Of a stretch of DNA of 64,000 nucleotides, positions 1 to 10,414 are shown piece by piece (within the stretch, counting starts at the first letter, position 1; each line of letters opens with the position of its first letter). The notes under the pieces are model-generated. The model saw only the letters and a list, made by a program, of their open reading frames with translations. It did no database searches and had not been told where the DNA came from. Position numbers and translations under genes: made by a program. The DNA is from Marinospirillum minutulum DSM 6287 (GTDB lineage Bacteria > Pseudomonadota > Gammaproteobacteria > Pseudomonadales > Halomonadaceae): NCBI RefSeq assembly GCF_000422325.1, contig NZ_AULO01000010.1, positions 1 through 64,000 of the forward strand. Reading direction: 5' to 3'.

Positions 1-104
1 TTTAAATTCTTTTAGAAAGAAACCGTTTAAAAACAATCCTTTACACCCCTTGCCAGCTTCTAAACTCAACCCCGTTTCCAAGGCCTCCCTGACAAGAGAG
101 GCGT

Positions 105-132
105 ATTATAGGCACTAACTTTTAGAACGCAA
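105..132 (-). promoter_or_regulatory. Strong sigma-70 promoter, rRNA-operon type, reading out of the window
   Basis: On the minus strand TTGCGT (127-132) is followed after 16 bases by a perfect TATAAT (105-110), then by a short stretch starting ACGCC and a GC-rich leader. No coding frame follows down to position 1. The near-consensus boxes, 16-base spacer and GC-rich discriminator are typical of stringently controlled rRNA promoters, so an rRNA (or tRNA) operon probably lies just left of the window. That last step is inference; no rRNA sequence is visible here. Confidence 0.6.
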
Positions 133-150
133 GCCCTTTTTGAAAAAATA

Positions 151-1071
151 TTACAAATCATCCAATTTGGTCTTTTTGGACGGCTTAGCAAACACTGCGT
201 ACAAAGGACCAGAAAAAGCATAGCCTACAAATAAGACCAAAAGCATAACTGCTGGGTCGATTGAAATGATGGCTAAAAATAGCACTACTGCCAAAAGCAC
301 CACAAAGGGCACTCGGTTTTTTAGATCGATACCCTTAAAACTATAGTAGCGAACATTACTTACCATCAATAAACCAACTGCAGCAATAACAAATGCAACC
401 AAAACTTGAGGCCAAAAGGCAGCAAAACTTATGTCATGCAATACCCAAACCAGTGCAGCGACTACTGCTGCCGCTGCTGGGCTAGGCAATCCAGTAAACC
501 AGTTTTTATCCGCACTACCTACATGTACATTAAACCTAGCTAAACGCAAAGCAGTACCTGCTACAAATATAAAGGCAACTATCCAACCTGTTTGACCCAA
601 GTCTTTTAACATCCAGCTAAAAGCAACTAATGCAGGAGCCACACCAAAAGACACCATATCTGCCAGGCTGTCATATTCGGCACCAAAAGCACTTTCTGTT
701 CCTGTCATACGTGCTACACGACCATCTAAACCATCTAGAATCATCGCTACAAAAATCGCAATAGCTGCCGCACTGAAGTCATGATTCATACCAGCAACAA
801 TTGCATAAAAGCCTGAAAACAAAGCACCCGTGGTAAATAAGTTAGGCAACAGGTAAATGCCACGATGCTTTTCTTTCTTACCGTTTACCTCTTCTTCTTC
901 TACTACCTCTTCAATCACCTCATCAACTATTCGGTGCGCTCGGCGACTAAACTCACTCTCACCCTCAACTTTCTGTTCTTCTGTATTTTTAGCAGCAATC
1001 GCTTCGGAAGCGTCTTTTTCAATCGTATCTTCTTGTTGCTCTACTTCTGCTTCCGATTTTTCTAATGACAT
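151..1071 (-). CDS. pssA: CDP-diacylglycerol--serine O-phosphatidyltransferase
   Basis: This inner-membrane enzyme makes phosphatidylserine from CDP-diacylglycerol and L-serine, the committed step to phosphatidylethanolamine. The 306-residue protein carries the CDP-alcohol phosphotransferase signature at about residues 113-138 (DGLDGRVAR, then G, D and D at the expected spacing), followed by several hydrophobic membrane segments to the C terminus. The first 65 or so residues are a hydrophilic, strongly acidic extension (runs of Glu) not needed for catalysis in this family. The ATG at 1071 has AGGG eight bases upstream. It follows ilvC on the same strand, but a terminator at 1162-1188 separates the two, so it probably has its own promoter. 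Confidence 0.93.
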   Translation of the reverse strand: MSLEKSEAEVEQQEDTIEKDASEAIAAKNTEEQKVEGESEFSRRAHRIVDEVIEEVVEEEEVNGKKEKHRGIYLLPNLFTTGALFSGFYAIVAGMNHDFSAAAIAIFVAMILDGLDGRVARMTGTESAFGAEYDSLADMVSFGVAPALVAFSWMLKDLGQTGWIVAFIFVAGTALRLARFNVHVGSADKNWFTGLPSPAAAAVVAALVWVLHDISFAAFWPQVLVAFVIAAVGLLMVSNVRYYSFKGIDLKNRVPFVVLLAVVLFLAIISIDPAVMLLVLFVGYAFSGPLYAVFAKPSKKTKLDDL

Positions 1072-1161
1072 AACTTGTACCCTAAGTGTTATAAAATCCC
1101 GTAGATTATCTGGCTATACTACACCTTCAATCCAACTTTCTTAAAGCTTAGCTAGCACAAA

Positions 1162-1188
1162 ACAAAAACGCAGCCTCGAAAGGCTGCG
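1162..1188 (-). terminator. Rho-independent terminator after ilvC
   Basis: On the minus strand the stem CGCAGCC / GGCTGCG (7 bp, 6-base loop, 1169-1188) is followed by TTTTTGTTTT. It lies about 20 bases past the ilvC stop codon and closes the ilvIHC unit. Confidence 0.85.
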
Positions 1189-1209
1189 CAGAATAAGAAA
1201 TGATTAAAC

Positions 1210-2292
<1,083 letters not shown>

Positions 2293-2351
2293 TTAATCGG
2301 CATAGATTAAGGTATTTCTTACACTGCGTAAAATACAATGCACTAATTATT

Positions 2352-2381
2352 AAAAACCCTGCCAACTCAATTATTGGTTGG
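2352..2381 (-). terminator. Possible weak terminator between ilvH and ilvC
   Basis: On the minus strand CCAAC pairs with GTTGG around a 10-base loop (2362-2381), and GTTTTTAAT follows. It is directly after the ilvH stop. The stem is only 5 bp, so partial read-through into ilvC is likely. It could be a processing hairpin instead. Confidence 0.4.
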
Positions 2382-2384
2382 GTG

Positions 2385-2876
2385 CTACAGGCTCAACACC
2401 TTTTCACCACGCGCCACACCAGACACACCAGTACGAACAACTTCTAGTAAGGTACTACTGCCTAAAGCTTGAATAAATGCATCTAGCTTACTGGCATGAC
2501 CCGCCAATTGAACTGTGTAAATGCTGGGTGTTACATCAATGATTTGGCCACGGAAAATCTCCGTTGTCCGCTTTACTTCTGCACGTTGAGCACCCACCGC
2601 TTTTACCTTAACCAGCATTAGTTCACGCTCAATGTGCTGACCTTCGGTTAAATCAACCAGCTTTACTACATCAATTAACTTATTAAGCTGCTTGGTTATT
2701 TGCTCAATAACCCGCTCGTCTCCAACGGTAGTAACCGTTAAGCGAGACAAGGTAGGGTCATCGGTAGGCGCTACGTTCAAGGTTTCAATATTGAAGTTAC
2801 GCTGCGAAAACAAACCAACTACTCGTGACAAAGCACCTGCTTCATTTTCCATTAAAATAGAGATGATATGTCGCAT
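2385..2876 (-). CDS. ilvH: Acetolactate synthase small (regulatory) subunit
   Basis: This is the regulatory partner of the IlvI catalytic subunit. It raises activity and gives valine feedback inhibition. The protein has 163 residues, usual for the family: an N-terminal ACT domain (about 1-75, starting MRHIISILMENEAGALSRV) and a C-terminal ALS_ss_C domain. An upstream in-frame TTG (2882) overlaps the ilvI stop, but the ATG at 2876 has GGAGAGGA seven or eight bases before it and matches the family start. The gene begins two bases after the ilvI stop codon, so the pair is translationally coupled. Confidence 0.95.
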   Translation of the reverse strand: MRHIISILMENEAGALSRVVGLFSQRNFNIETLNVAPTDDPTLSRLTVTTVGDERVIEQITKQLNKLIDVVKLVDLTEGQHIERELMLVKVKAVGAQRAEVKRTTEIFRGQIIDVTPSIYTVQLAGHASKLDAFIQALGSSTLLEVVRTGVSGVARGEKVLSL

Positions 2877-2878
2877 GA

Positions 2879-4606
2879 TCAAGTCCTCTCCGTTTTAGAT
2901 AACAGCATATCTTTCATAGAACCCTGCGGAACTTGCATAGGATAAACATGCTCATGTGGATCTACATAAACATCTAAAAATACTAGCTTATCTTTCATAG
3001 CAAAGGCTTTTTCAATGGCAGCATCTAAGTCTTCTGCTTTTTCTACCTTCATTGCTACGTGGCCATAGGACTCAACCAACATTTTGAAATCTGGTAGTGA
3101 TTGCATATAAGACTGAGCATGACGCGCTTGATAATTTAAATCTTGCCACTGACGAACCATACCTAAGGACTGGTTATTCAGGTTGATGATTTTTACCGGA
3201 ATACCAAACTGACTACAGGTAGAAAGTTCCTGCATCATCATTTGGAAACTGCCTTCACCAGTAATTAAAACTACTTCTTCATCTGGCTTATTAAGTTTTA
3301 CACCCATTGCTGCTGGAAAGCCGAAACCCATCGTTCCCAAACCACCCGAGGTAATCCAATGATTCGGCTTATCGAACTTGTAGTATTGCGCGGCAAACAT
3401 CTGGTGCTGACCTACGTCGGTTACAACATAAGCTTTACCTTGAGTTGCTTTCCAAACTGCTTCAACTACCTGCTGCGGTTTCATGGTTTCGCCTGGCTCT
3501 GCAGGCTCATAAATACGCCCAGCACGGCTGGCAGCCCAAGCATCTATCTGCTTCCACCAGTCAGCTAAAGCATCTGGCTCTAACTGGGTTTTACTTTCAT
3601 CTAAAAGTGCTAGCATCTCTTCTAATACGCTAGTTGCTGTCCCAACAATAGGCACATCGACACGAATAGTTTTACCAATAGATGAAGGGTCGATATCAAC
3701 ATGAACAATACGTGCTGTTGGGCAGAACTTAGATACGTTATTGGTTGCACGGTCATCAAAACGCGCACCAATACACACCACCAAATCACTGTGGTGCATA
3801 GCTTGGTTAGCTTCAAAGCTACCATGCATACCTAACCAACCAACTGACTGGCGATCGGTTTGCGGATAAGCACCTATTCCCATTAACGATGTAGTAACAG
3901 GAAAGTTGAGCTTTTTAGCTAACTGAGTGAATAGCTCACTAGCACCACCTAAAACCAAACCACCACCACCATAAAGAATGGGGCGCTTCGCCTTAAGAAT
4001 TAATTCAACTGCTTTCTTAATTTGACCCGTATGTCCACGGCCAACTGGCGTATAAGAGCGCATTTTTACCTTTTTAGGAAAAACATACTCATACTTTTCA
4101 GTGGGTGCTGTCATATCTTTTGGAATATCAACAACAACCGGACCTGGACGACCCGTAGTAGCAATATAAAAAGCCTTTCTCAGAATCATAGGAATATCTG
4201 AGGGGTGCTCAATGGTGAAGCTATGCTTAACGATAGGACGGGTAACACCAATAATATCGGTTTCCTGGAAAGCATCTTCGCCTATTAAATGGCTCGCCAC
4301 CTGACCGCAAAGCACGATCATAGGGATTGAATCCATAAAAGCAGTAGCTATACCGGTTACAGCATTAGTAGCGCCTGGACCTGAAGTTACCAGCACTACA
4401 CCGGGCTTACCGGTTGCACGCGCATAGCCATCTGCCATGTGCGTAGCTGCTTGTTCGTGACGAACGAGAATGTGATTAACCTTGTCTTGGCGGTGAATCG
4501 CATCGTAAATGTGTAAAGCGGCCCCGCCTGGGTAACCATAAATATACTCAACCCCTTCATCCGCTAGGAATCGGGTGATCATATCTGCGCCTGAGAGTAG
4601 TTCCAC
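2879..4606 (-). CDS. ilvI: Acetolactate synthase large (catalytic) subunit
   Basis: This TPP- and FAD-dependent enzyme condenses two pyruvates, or pyruvate and 2-oxobutyrate, at the head of valine, leucine and isoleucine synthesis. The N-terminal TPP domain has GYPGGA and the catalytic Glu in RHEQAA; the C-terminal TPP motif is GEGSFQMM ending in NLNN (GEGS where many homologues have GDGS). The frame runs up to an ATG at 4639, but the GTG at 4606 is preferred. It has AAGGA nine bases upstream and gives VELLSGADM, matching the start seen in pseudomonad homologues; the ATG has no ribosome site. It leads the ilvI-ilvH-ilvC cluster behind a long structured leader. Confidence 0.94.
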   Translation of the reverse strand: MELLSGADMITRFLADEGVEYIYGYPGGAALHIYDAIHRQDKVNHILVRHEQAATHMADGYARATGKPGVVLVTSGPGATNAVTGIATAFMDSIPMIVLCGQVASHLIGEDAFQETDIIGVTRPIVKHSFTIEHPSDIPMILRKAFYIATTGRPGPVVVDIPKDMTAPTEKYEYVFPKKVKMRSYTPVGRGHTGQIKKAVELILKAKRPILYGGGGLVLGGASELFTQLAKKLNFPVTTSLMGIGAYPQTDRQSVGWLGMHGSFEANQAMHHSDLVVCIGARFDDRATNNVSKFCPTARIVHVDIDPSSIGKTIRVDVPIVGTATSVLEEMLALLDESKTQLEPDALADWWKQIDAWAASRAGRIYEPAEPGETMKPQQVVEAVWKATQGKAYVVTDVGQHQMFAAQYYKFDKPNHWITSGGLGTMGFGFPAAMGVKLNKPDEEVVLITGEGSFQMMMQELSTCSQFGIPVKIINLNNQSLGMVRQWQDLNYQARHAQSYMQSLPDFKMLVESYGHVAMKVEKAEDLDAAIEKAFAMKDKLVFLDVYVDPHEHVYPMQVPQGSMKDMLLSKTERT

Positions 4607-4639
4607 TTTCGTGAATCCTTTGAAAAAGTTCGAGTGCAT

Positions 4640-4916
4640 AGAGTTAGTTTTACTACTAACTCCGGTTCAATAATTTAGATGCTAAAGTGAACACTCATCT
4701 AAATTGGCTGATGCAATGCCGTGTCTTGGCAAACGAGATCCGCTTTCGGATCTGCACTCTTGTCGCATTGAATGAATGCGTAGTGGGGCTTAACCTGACC
4801 AGAGGATAAAACAGGCCGGCAAGTCCTTGGAGGTGAACTAGTTATACAACTAATTCATGTGCACTTACCTAGGGGTCACCTCGATATGCTGCACCTGCTA
4901 CAAGATAGGTCAAAGA
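4640..4916 (-). promoter_or_regulatory. Long structured 5' leader of ilvI (candidate cis-regulatory RNA)
   Basis: The 390-base stretch between clpB and ilvI has no credible gene. Read on the minus strand it holds several strong secondary structures: GAGGTGA (near 4875) pairing with TCACCTC (near 4830) around a long arm containing ATTAGTT/AACTAGT; the hairpin GCATT-CATTC-AATGC (about 4764-4778); and a perfect AGATCCG-AAAG-CGGATCT hairpin (about 4736-4753). Short Met-initiated frames are only two or three codons and not rich in Ile, Leu or Val, so classical attenuation is not obvious. Candidate RNA motifs upstream of ilvB and ilvH have been described in other proteobacteria; whether this is one of them cannot be decided by eye. 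At 4943-4960, GCAACC/GGTTGC forms a hairpin that may end clpB transcription, though no U-run follows on that strand. Confidence 0.5.
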
Positions 4917-4918
4917 CT

Positions 4919-4946
4919 CTTATAAAACGCCTATTTTGTCAAGCAA
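4919..4946 (-). promoter_or_regulatory. Possible sigma-70 promoter of the ilv leader
   Basis: On the minus strand TTGCTT (4941-4946), a 16-base spacer and TATAAG (4919-4924) form a moderate sigma-70 match just ahead of the structured leader. A perfect TTGACA at 4937-4942 sits too close to this -10 (12 bases) to pair with it. Confidence 0.4.
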
Positions 4947-4998
4947 CCATCCTTGGTTGCCTGCTTTTTGCGTTAATTAAGAGCTGTTTAGTTGAAAG

Positions 4999-7575
4999 TT
5001 AAGATTTAATTTTAAAAATTGTCTTTTCGCCCTCTAAATCTGCTACTAATGTTTGGCCAGGTTCAAAACGGCCCGCCAAAATTTCTTGCGCTAATGGGTT
5101 CTCTATCATTTTTTGCACGGCACGCTTAAGTGGACGTGCACCGTAGACCGGGTCATAACCCTGTTCCACTAAGGCATCAACAAAATTATCTGCTAGCTCT
5201 AAAGTGAGTTCTCGCTCACTTAAACGCTCAGCTAATCTGGCTAACTGAATATCAGCAATGCGGCGAATTTGCGCTTTCTTAAGTGAATGGAAAACCACCA
5301 CCTCATCTATTCGGTTAATCACTTCAGGTCGGAAATGCGTGCCGACTACTTCCATCACTGCCGACTTCATGGTGTCATAGCTTTCGTCTGTCATCTGCTG
5401 AATCAAGTCTGAACCTAGGTTAGACGTCATCACTATAACCGTATTACGGAAGTTAACGGTACGCCCTTGGCCATCGGTTAAACGGCCATCTTCTAGCACT
5501 TGCAGTAGTATATTAAACACATCCGGGTGGGCTTTTTCTACTTCATCTAGCAGCAACACAGAATACGGACGACGACGCACTGCCTCGGTTAAATAGCCAC
5601 CCTGCTCATAACCCACATAACCAGGGGGCGCACCAATTAGGCGAGCAACTGAGTGTTTTTCCATGAACTCACTCATATCAATACGCACCATCGCCTCGGT
5701 TGTATCAAATAAGTAGTGCGCTAAGGACTTACATAGCTCAGTTTTACCTACACCCGTTGGACCTAAAAACAAGAAAGAGCCACTTGGACGGTTAGGGTCA
5801 GACAAACCCGCTCGTGAACGGCGCACCGCATTCGCCACCGCGACCACGGCTTCTTCTTGGCCTATTACGCTTTTGTGGAGTGCATCTTCCATTTTCAGCA
5901 GCTTTTCACGGTCAGATTCCAGCATTTTGCTCACTGGAATACCCGTCCAACGTGCCACTACTTCAGCTATCTCTTCATCGGTAACACGGTTACGCAGCAG
6001 CTTATGCTCTACACCCTCTAGCTGATCAGCCATCTGCATACTGCGTTCTAGGTCTGGAATAATGCCGTACTGAATTTCTGACATACGACCTAAATCACCC
6101 TTGCGGCGAGCAGCTTCTAAATCGATTCTGGCTTGTTCTAGCTGCTGCTTAATTTGTTGAGCGCCTTGCAGACTAGCTTTTTCGGATTTCCAAATTTCTT
6201 CTAAGTCAGCAAACTCACGGCTAAGCTCTTCAATTTCTTCTTCCAGAATTTCTAGGTGTTTTCTTGAACCTGTATCGGTTTCTTTTTTCAGGGCTTCACG
6301 CTCAATTTTTAATTGAATCAAGCGCCTTTCTAGCCTATCCATTGCCTCAGGCTTAGAGTCAATTTCCATACGAATACGACTAGCCGCTTCGTCCATTAAA
6401 TCAATGGCTTTATCAGGTAACTGACGATCAGAAATATAGCGGTTAGATAGTTTAGCGGCTGCAATTACCGCACTGTCAGTAATTTCTACACCATGGTGAA
6501 CTTCATAGCGTTCTTTTAAGCCACGCAAAATAGCAATGGCATCTTCTTCGGTTGGCTCACTCACTAATACTTTTTGGAAGCGGCGTTCCAGCGCTGCATC
6601 CTTTTCAATGTATTCACGGTACTCATCTAGGGTAGTAGCACCTACGCAGTGTAGTTCGCCACGGGCTAGCGCAGGCTTTAACATATTGCCAGCATCCATC
6701 GAGCCTTCGCCCTTACCCGCACCCACCATAGTGTGCAACTCATCTATAAACAGAATGACCTGACCCTGCTCTTTGTCTAACTCACTAAGCACACCTTTTA
6801 AACGTTCTTCAAATTCACCACGGAACTTAGCACCAGCAATTAAAGAACCCATATCTAAAGATAAAACACGCTTACCTTTTAAGCCTTCGGGCACTTCACC
6901 ATTCACTATACGCTGTGCCAAACCTTCTACTATGGCAGTTTTACCTACCCCTGGCTCACCAATTAATACAGGGTTATTTTTTGTACGGCGTTGTAAAACT
7001 TGAATAGTGCGACGTATTTCATCGTCACGACCTATCACTGGGTCTAGCTTGCCTTCTAATGCCCGCGCGGTTAAATCAATGGTGTATTTTTCTAGCGCTT
7101 GGCGTTTTTCTTCAGCATTAGGGTCGTCCACTTTTTCCCCTCCACGCAAATTTTCTACTGCTGTCTCTAAGCGCTTTTTATTTAAACCAGCGGCTTCTAG
7201 CGCTTTACTCGTGTCATCTTTTAAATCGAGCGCAGCTAAAAGCACTAGCTCACTAGAAATGTACTGGTCACCACGCTGTTGAGAATCACGGTCGGCAAGG
7301 TTCAATAAACGACCCAAGGCTTGGGAAACGCCTACATTGCCGTCGTGCTGACCTATAGTGGCTAGTTGTTCTAGTAATTTTTTCAGCTCGCTTCTTACAC
7401 GGCTCGCATCTGAGCCAGCTTGCTTAATAAGCGGTGTTAAAGGACTGCCCTGCTGATCTAACAAGGCTAAAAGTAAATGAACGGGTGCAATTTCATTATG
7501 GCTTTGACCCACAGCCATAGATTGTGCATCGGCAAAAGCATTTTGCATTTTGCTAGTTAGGCGATCGATACGCAT
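4999..7575 (-). CDS. clpB: ATP-dependent chaperone ClpB
   Basis: This hexameric Hsp100 disaggregase pulls proteins out of aggregates with DnaK/DnaJ/GrpE in the cytoplasm. At 858 residues it is almost exactly the E. coli length. In order it shows the N-terminal Clp repeat domain (about 1-145), the first AAA+ module with Walker A GEPGVGKT (near 206), the coiled-coil middle domain (about 410-530, rich in Glu/Lys/Arg/Leu), a second AAA+ module with GPTGVGKT (near 606), and the C-terminal D2-small domain. There is no IGF/L-type ClpP-binding loop context, as expected of ClpB. A sigma-32-type promoter lies 43-69 bases upstream, which agrees with heat-shock control. Confidence 0.98.
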   Translation of the reverse strand: MRIDRLTSKMQNAFADAQSMAVGQSHNEIAPVHLLLALLDQQGSPLTPLIKQAGSDASRVRSELKKLLEQLATIGQHDGNVGVSQALGRLLNLADRDSQQRGDQYISSELVLLAALDLKDDTSKALEAAGLNKKRLETAVENLRGGEKVDDPNAEEKRQALEKYTIDLTARALEGKLDPVIGRDDEIRRTIQVLQRRTKNNPVLIGEPGVGKTAIVEGLAQRIVNGEVPEGLKGKRVLSLDMGSLIAGAKFRGEFEERLKGVLSELDKEQGQVILFIDELHTMVGAGKGEGSMDAGNMLKPALARGELHCVGATTLDEYREYIEKDAALERRFQKVLVSEPTEEDAIAILRGLKERYEVHHGVEITDSAVIAAAKLSNRYISDRQLPDKAIDLMDEAASRIRMEIDSKPEAMDRLERRLIQLKIEREALKKETDTGSRKHLEILEEEIEELSREFADLEEIWKSEKASLQGAQQIKQQLEQARIDLEAARRKGDLGRMSEIQYGIIPDLERSMQMADQLEGVEHKLLRNRVTDEEIAEVVARWTGIPVSKMLESDREKLLKMEDALHKSVIGQEEAVVAVANAVRRSRAGLSDPNRPSGSFLFLGPTGVGKTELCKSLAHYLFDTTEAMVRIDMSEFMEKHSVARLIGAPPGYVGYEQGGYLTEAVRRRPYSVLLLDEVEKAHPDVFNILLQVLEDGRLTDGQGRTVNFRNTVIVMTSNLGSDLIQQMTDESYDTMKSAVMEVVGTHFRPEVINRIDEVVVFHSLKKAQIRRIADIQLARLAERLSERELTLELADNFVDALVEQGYDPVYGARPLKRAVQKMIENPLAQEILAGRFEPGQTLVADLEGEKTIFKIKS

Positions 7576-7617
7576 GTAATAAACCTCTTAAGGCGTTAAT
7601 TCAGTATTGCTTACTTA

Positions 7618-7644
7618 ATGGGGGGTAATTTGCCTGAATTCAAG
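7618..7644 (-). promoter_or_regulatory. Sigma-32 (heat shock) promoter of clpB
   Basis: On the minus strand CTTGAA (7639-7644), a 15-base gap and CCCCAT (7618-7623, inside a run of six C) closely fit the RpoH consensus CTTGAAA-N11-16-CCCCAT. It stands between the pgeF stop and the clpB start, so clpB need not depend on read-through from rluD-pgeF. Confidence 0.8.
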
Positions 7645-7648
7645 AGGT

Positions 7649-8401
7649 CTAATCTAGCCAGATAACACTTGCCATGCGTCCGCTTTGCTGTCCATCACGG
7701 CGGAAAGAATAAAAACGTTCTTCATCGGTAAGTGTACAGAAGTTACCACCAAACACCTGTTCAACACCCGCCTGTTGAAGGCGCTGAGTAGCTAAACGAT
7801 ACAGGTCTGCCATATAGTGCTTTAAGCGGTAAGGGCTGGGTACAAAAGCGGCAGCAGCATCTGGGTGACCGGCCATAAAAGCTTGACGAACCTCCGGCCC
7901 CACTTCAAAAACTCGTGCACCTATAGCAGGGCCTAACCAAGCTAATATTTGGCTGGGGTCAACGTCTAAGGCTTTAACGGTATTTTCTAACACACCCGCT
8001 GCTAACCCACGCCAACCCGCATGAGCAACAGCAACTTTAGTGCCTTCTGCATCACAAAAAAACACCGGCAAACAGTCAGCGGTTAGCACGACACAAGCAT
8101 AATCACCCCCCGTTGCGACTGCTGCATCCGCTTGAGTATTAGGCGAGTATTCTTTTGCCACCTTAGCCGTATGCACTTGGTTCAGCCAATTCAGTGGTTT
8201 GCCGCCCGTTTCTTTTTGTAAAAGCTCTCGGCAAGCCTTCACCGTTAAAGGGTTATCACCGACATGATCAGCTGGATTAAAGCTTGCATAAGCGCCCTGA
8301 CTTGGCCCAACCTCACGAGTGGTTACAAAAGCCCGCACATTGTTGGGTGCAGGCCAATGGGGATAAAGCAAACTTAGCTCTGGCTGAACAAGTGTTTTCA
8401 T
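7649..8401 (-). CDS. pgeF: Peptidoglycan editing factor PgeF (YfiH, multicopper-oxidase-like fold)
   Basis: The protein belongs to the YfiH/PgeF family (former DUF152). The E. coli member removes wrongly incorporated L-Ser from the muropeptide precursor in the cytoplasm. Its 250 residues are standard. The conserved metal or active-site motifs are visible: LTADCLPVFF and VAVAHAGWRG in the middle, and the C-terminal SFRRDG. The start codon overlaps the rluD stop (ATGA, four bases), and the rluD-pgeF-clpB order is common in gammaproteobacteria. The family was earlier linked to laccase activity; the peptidoglycan role is preferred from later work. Confidence 0.93.
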   Translation of the reverse strand: MKTLVQPELSLLYPHWPAPNNVRAFVTTREVGPSQGAYASFNPADHVGDNPLTVKACRELLQKETGGKPLNWLNQVHTAKVAKEYSPNTQADAAVATGGDYACVVLTADCLPVFFCDAEGTKVAVAHAGWRGLAAGVLENTVKALDVDPSQILAWLGPAIGARVFEVGPEVRQAFMAGHPDAAAAFVPSPYRLKHYMADLYRLATQRLQQAGVEQVFGGNFCTLTDEERFYSFRRDGQQSGRMASVIWLD

Positions 8402-9360
8402 CGGGCACTCCGCACATCTTCCTCTAAAAGGGTTAGCAACAGCTCGAAGTCATCTGGCAAGGGTAAAGTCCAAGACATTTCTTTGCCTGTTTCTGGGTGA
8501 ATAAGCTTTAAACTACGTGCGTGTAGCGCTTGGCGTGGAAAACTACGTAGCATCAGTTTCAACTCTTCATTTGCACCAGCGGGTAACTTTAATCGCCCAC
8601 CATAAACAGGGTCGCCAACTAATGGATGACGAATATGTGCCATGTGTACACGTATTTGGTGAGTACGTCCGGTTTCTAAATTACAGCGCACATGGGTATG
8701 AGCACGGTAACGCTGCACCACACGGTAATGAGTCACTGAATCTTTACCACCTGTCACAACCACTGCCTGACGCTTACGGTCTTTTGGATGGCGACCTATT
8801 TGAGTAGCTACTGTTCCACCTGAAGTAAGCACACCTAAAGTTACGGCATCATATTCACGCCCCATACTGTGACTCTGTAATTGTTCAACTAGGGAGTTTT
8901 GTGCTTTAAGGGTTTTAGCCACTACCAATAAACCTGAGGTGTCTTTATCAATGCGGTGCACTATGCCAGCACGGGGCAACTCTTTTAAAGAAGGGCAATG
9001 AAACAGCAAAGCGTTTAATAAAGTACCATCAGCATGACCCGCTGCTGGGTGAACAACTAAACCGGCTGGTTTGTTTACTAATAATAAATGCTCATCTTCG
9101 TAAACAACATCCAACTCAAGGTCTTGTGCTATATCTGTTAGCTGCTCTTGCTGTTCAGCATCTAGGGTTAAAATATCACCAACACGCACTTTATTTTTTG
9201 GCTTACCCTGCTCGCCATTACACAACAAGCTACCATCCTTAAGCCACTCTTGTAGTTTTGCACGAGAGAAGTCAGGAAATAAATCTGCTGCCACTTGATC
9301 AAGTCGCTTACCTGAAGACTCTAGGGGTACTGCTGCTTGCTGCTTTATTACTTGTGTCAT
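8398..9360 (-). CDS. rluD: 23S rRNA pseudouridine(1911/1915/1917) synthase
   Basis: It isomerises three uridines in helix 69 of 23S rRNA and is needed for normal ribosome assembly. The 320-residue protein starts with an S4 RNA-binding domain (about 17-75, KRLDQVAADLFPDFSRAKLQ). The RluA-type catalytic domain has the motif HRIDKDTSGLLVVAK, whose first Asp is the nucleophile (near residue 140). Length and architecture match RluD better than RluA or RluC. It overlaps pgeF by four bases and is divergent from bamD across 119 bases, an arrangement (bamD opposite rluD) kept in many gammaproteobacteria. Confidence 0.95.
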   Translation of the reverse strand: MTQVIKQQAAVPLESSGKRLDQVAADLFPDFSRAKLQEWLKDGSLLCNGEQGKPKNKVRVGDILTLDAEQQEQLTDIAQDLELDVVYEDEHLLLVNKPAGLVVHPAAGHADGTLLNALLFHCPSLKELPRAGIVHRIDKDTSGLLVVAKTLKAQNSLVEQLQSHSMGREYDAVTLGVLTSGGTVATQIGRHPKDRKRQAVVVTGGKDSVTHYRVVQRYRAHTHVRCNLETGRTHQIRVHMAHIRHPLVGDPVYGGRLKLPAGANEELKLMLRSFPRQALHARSLKLIHPETGKEMSWTLPLPDDFELLLTLLEEDVRSAR

Positions 9361-9479
9361 GGAATTCTTTCTGTGGTTTAAAGTCTTAACCTCTCGAACC
9401 CAAGAGGGGTTTCCGTTATTCTAGCACTCGAACAAGGTTTATCACCCAAAGATTCCGATTTAGAAAAGACAAACTACTC

Positions 9480-10328
9480 ATGCCACTTAAAGCACTGCAC
9501 CTTTCAAACATTTTTCGGCTGGTTGTTATTAGCCTAATTCTTGCACTTCTATCTGGCTGTGCGGGTCGCCTAGCCGATGATGAAAAAACAGAACAACAGC
9601 TTTATCAAGAAGCTCAAACGGCCTTAGATAAAAAGCGTTTTATTACTGCCATTGAACGATTACAAACGCTAGAGTCCCGTTTTCCTTTTGGAGAATATGG
9701 CGAACAAGCCCAGCTAGAACTTATTTATGCCTACCACCAAAACAATCAACACGAGCAGGCGCGTGCTGCTGCTAGTCGTTTTATTCGTTTAAATTCAGGC
9801 CATGCACAAATTGACTATGTGCTTTATTTAAGTGGCTTATCTGCTTGGGTTGCTGGTCGCCACTCATTAGAGGGTTTGAAATTAACCGATATTTCACAAA
9901 GAGACCCAGGCGCAACACGTGAAGCCTACGCTGACTTTAATCGTTTAATAACTACTTTTCCTGACAGCGACTACGCACCCGATGCCCAGCAGCGCCTTCG
10001 CTATTTAAAAAACCTGCTAGCGGCACAAGAAGTTTACATAGGCCAATTCTATTTACGCCGTAGCGCACCCATAGCTGCTATTAATCGTGGACGTGGCGTA
10101 GTTGAAGGTTACCGAGACACCCCAGCAGTGGCTGATGCACTAGCGGTAATGATAGAAGGTTATTTACACCTGGAAGATACCGAGCAGGCCAACGAACTAC
10201 GCCAACTTCTAGTCGAACTTCAACCCAATCACCCACAGTTAAAAGGTAAAAAAGGCTTTGTTCAGCTTCACCCTGCGGATAAGCCAGACAAAACCTTATT
10301 ACAAATACTTTCGTTTGATCTTTTCTAA
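9480..10328 (+). CDS. bamD: Outer membrane protein assembly factor BamD
   Basis: BamD is the essential lipoprotein of the BAM complex that, with BamA, folds beta-barrel proteins into the outer membrane. The N terminus is a lipoprotein signal ending in the lipobox LLSGC, with Cys near residue 29. Five TPR-like repeats follow: EQQLYQEAQTALDKKRF, the motif RFPFGEYGEQAQLELIYAY, and later FPDSDYAPDAQQRL are classic family signatures. At 282 residues it is slightly longer than E. coli BamD (245), with the extra at the C terminus. It is divergently placed from rluD. No strong ribosome site is seen before the ATG. Confidence 0.95.
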   Translation: MPLKALHLSNIFRLVVISLILALLSGCAGRLADDEKTEQQLYQEAQTALDKKRFITAIERLQTLESRFPFGEYGEQAQLELIYAYHQNNQHEQARAAASRFIRLNSGHAQIDYVLYLSGLSAWVAGRHSLEGLKLTDISQRDPGATREAYADFNRLITTFPDSDYAPDAQQRLRYLKNLLAAQEVYIGQFYLRRSAPIAAINRGRGVVEGYRDTPAVADALAVMIEGYLHLEDTEQANELRQLLVELQPNHPQLKGKKGFVQLHPADKPDKTLLQILSFDLF

Positions 10329-10414
10329 AGCACACCCAGCTTTAAAGACCTAGTTTTATCATCAAGGCTCTAATTGCTATCCTAGAGCCTAAACTTCTTA
10401 CAAGGTGATGAATA

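Noticed and set aside
4640-4916. 6S RNA, RNase P RNA or tmRNA gene in the clpB-ilvI gap
   Set aside because: Stem arrangement is suggestive of a structured RNA, but none of the conserved segments of these RNAs could be lined up by eye.
4937-4942. Perfect TTGACA before the ilv leader as the -35 box
   Set aside because: The nearest -10-like TATAAG is only 12 bases away; TTGCTT at 4941-4946 gives workable spacing.
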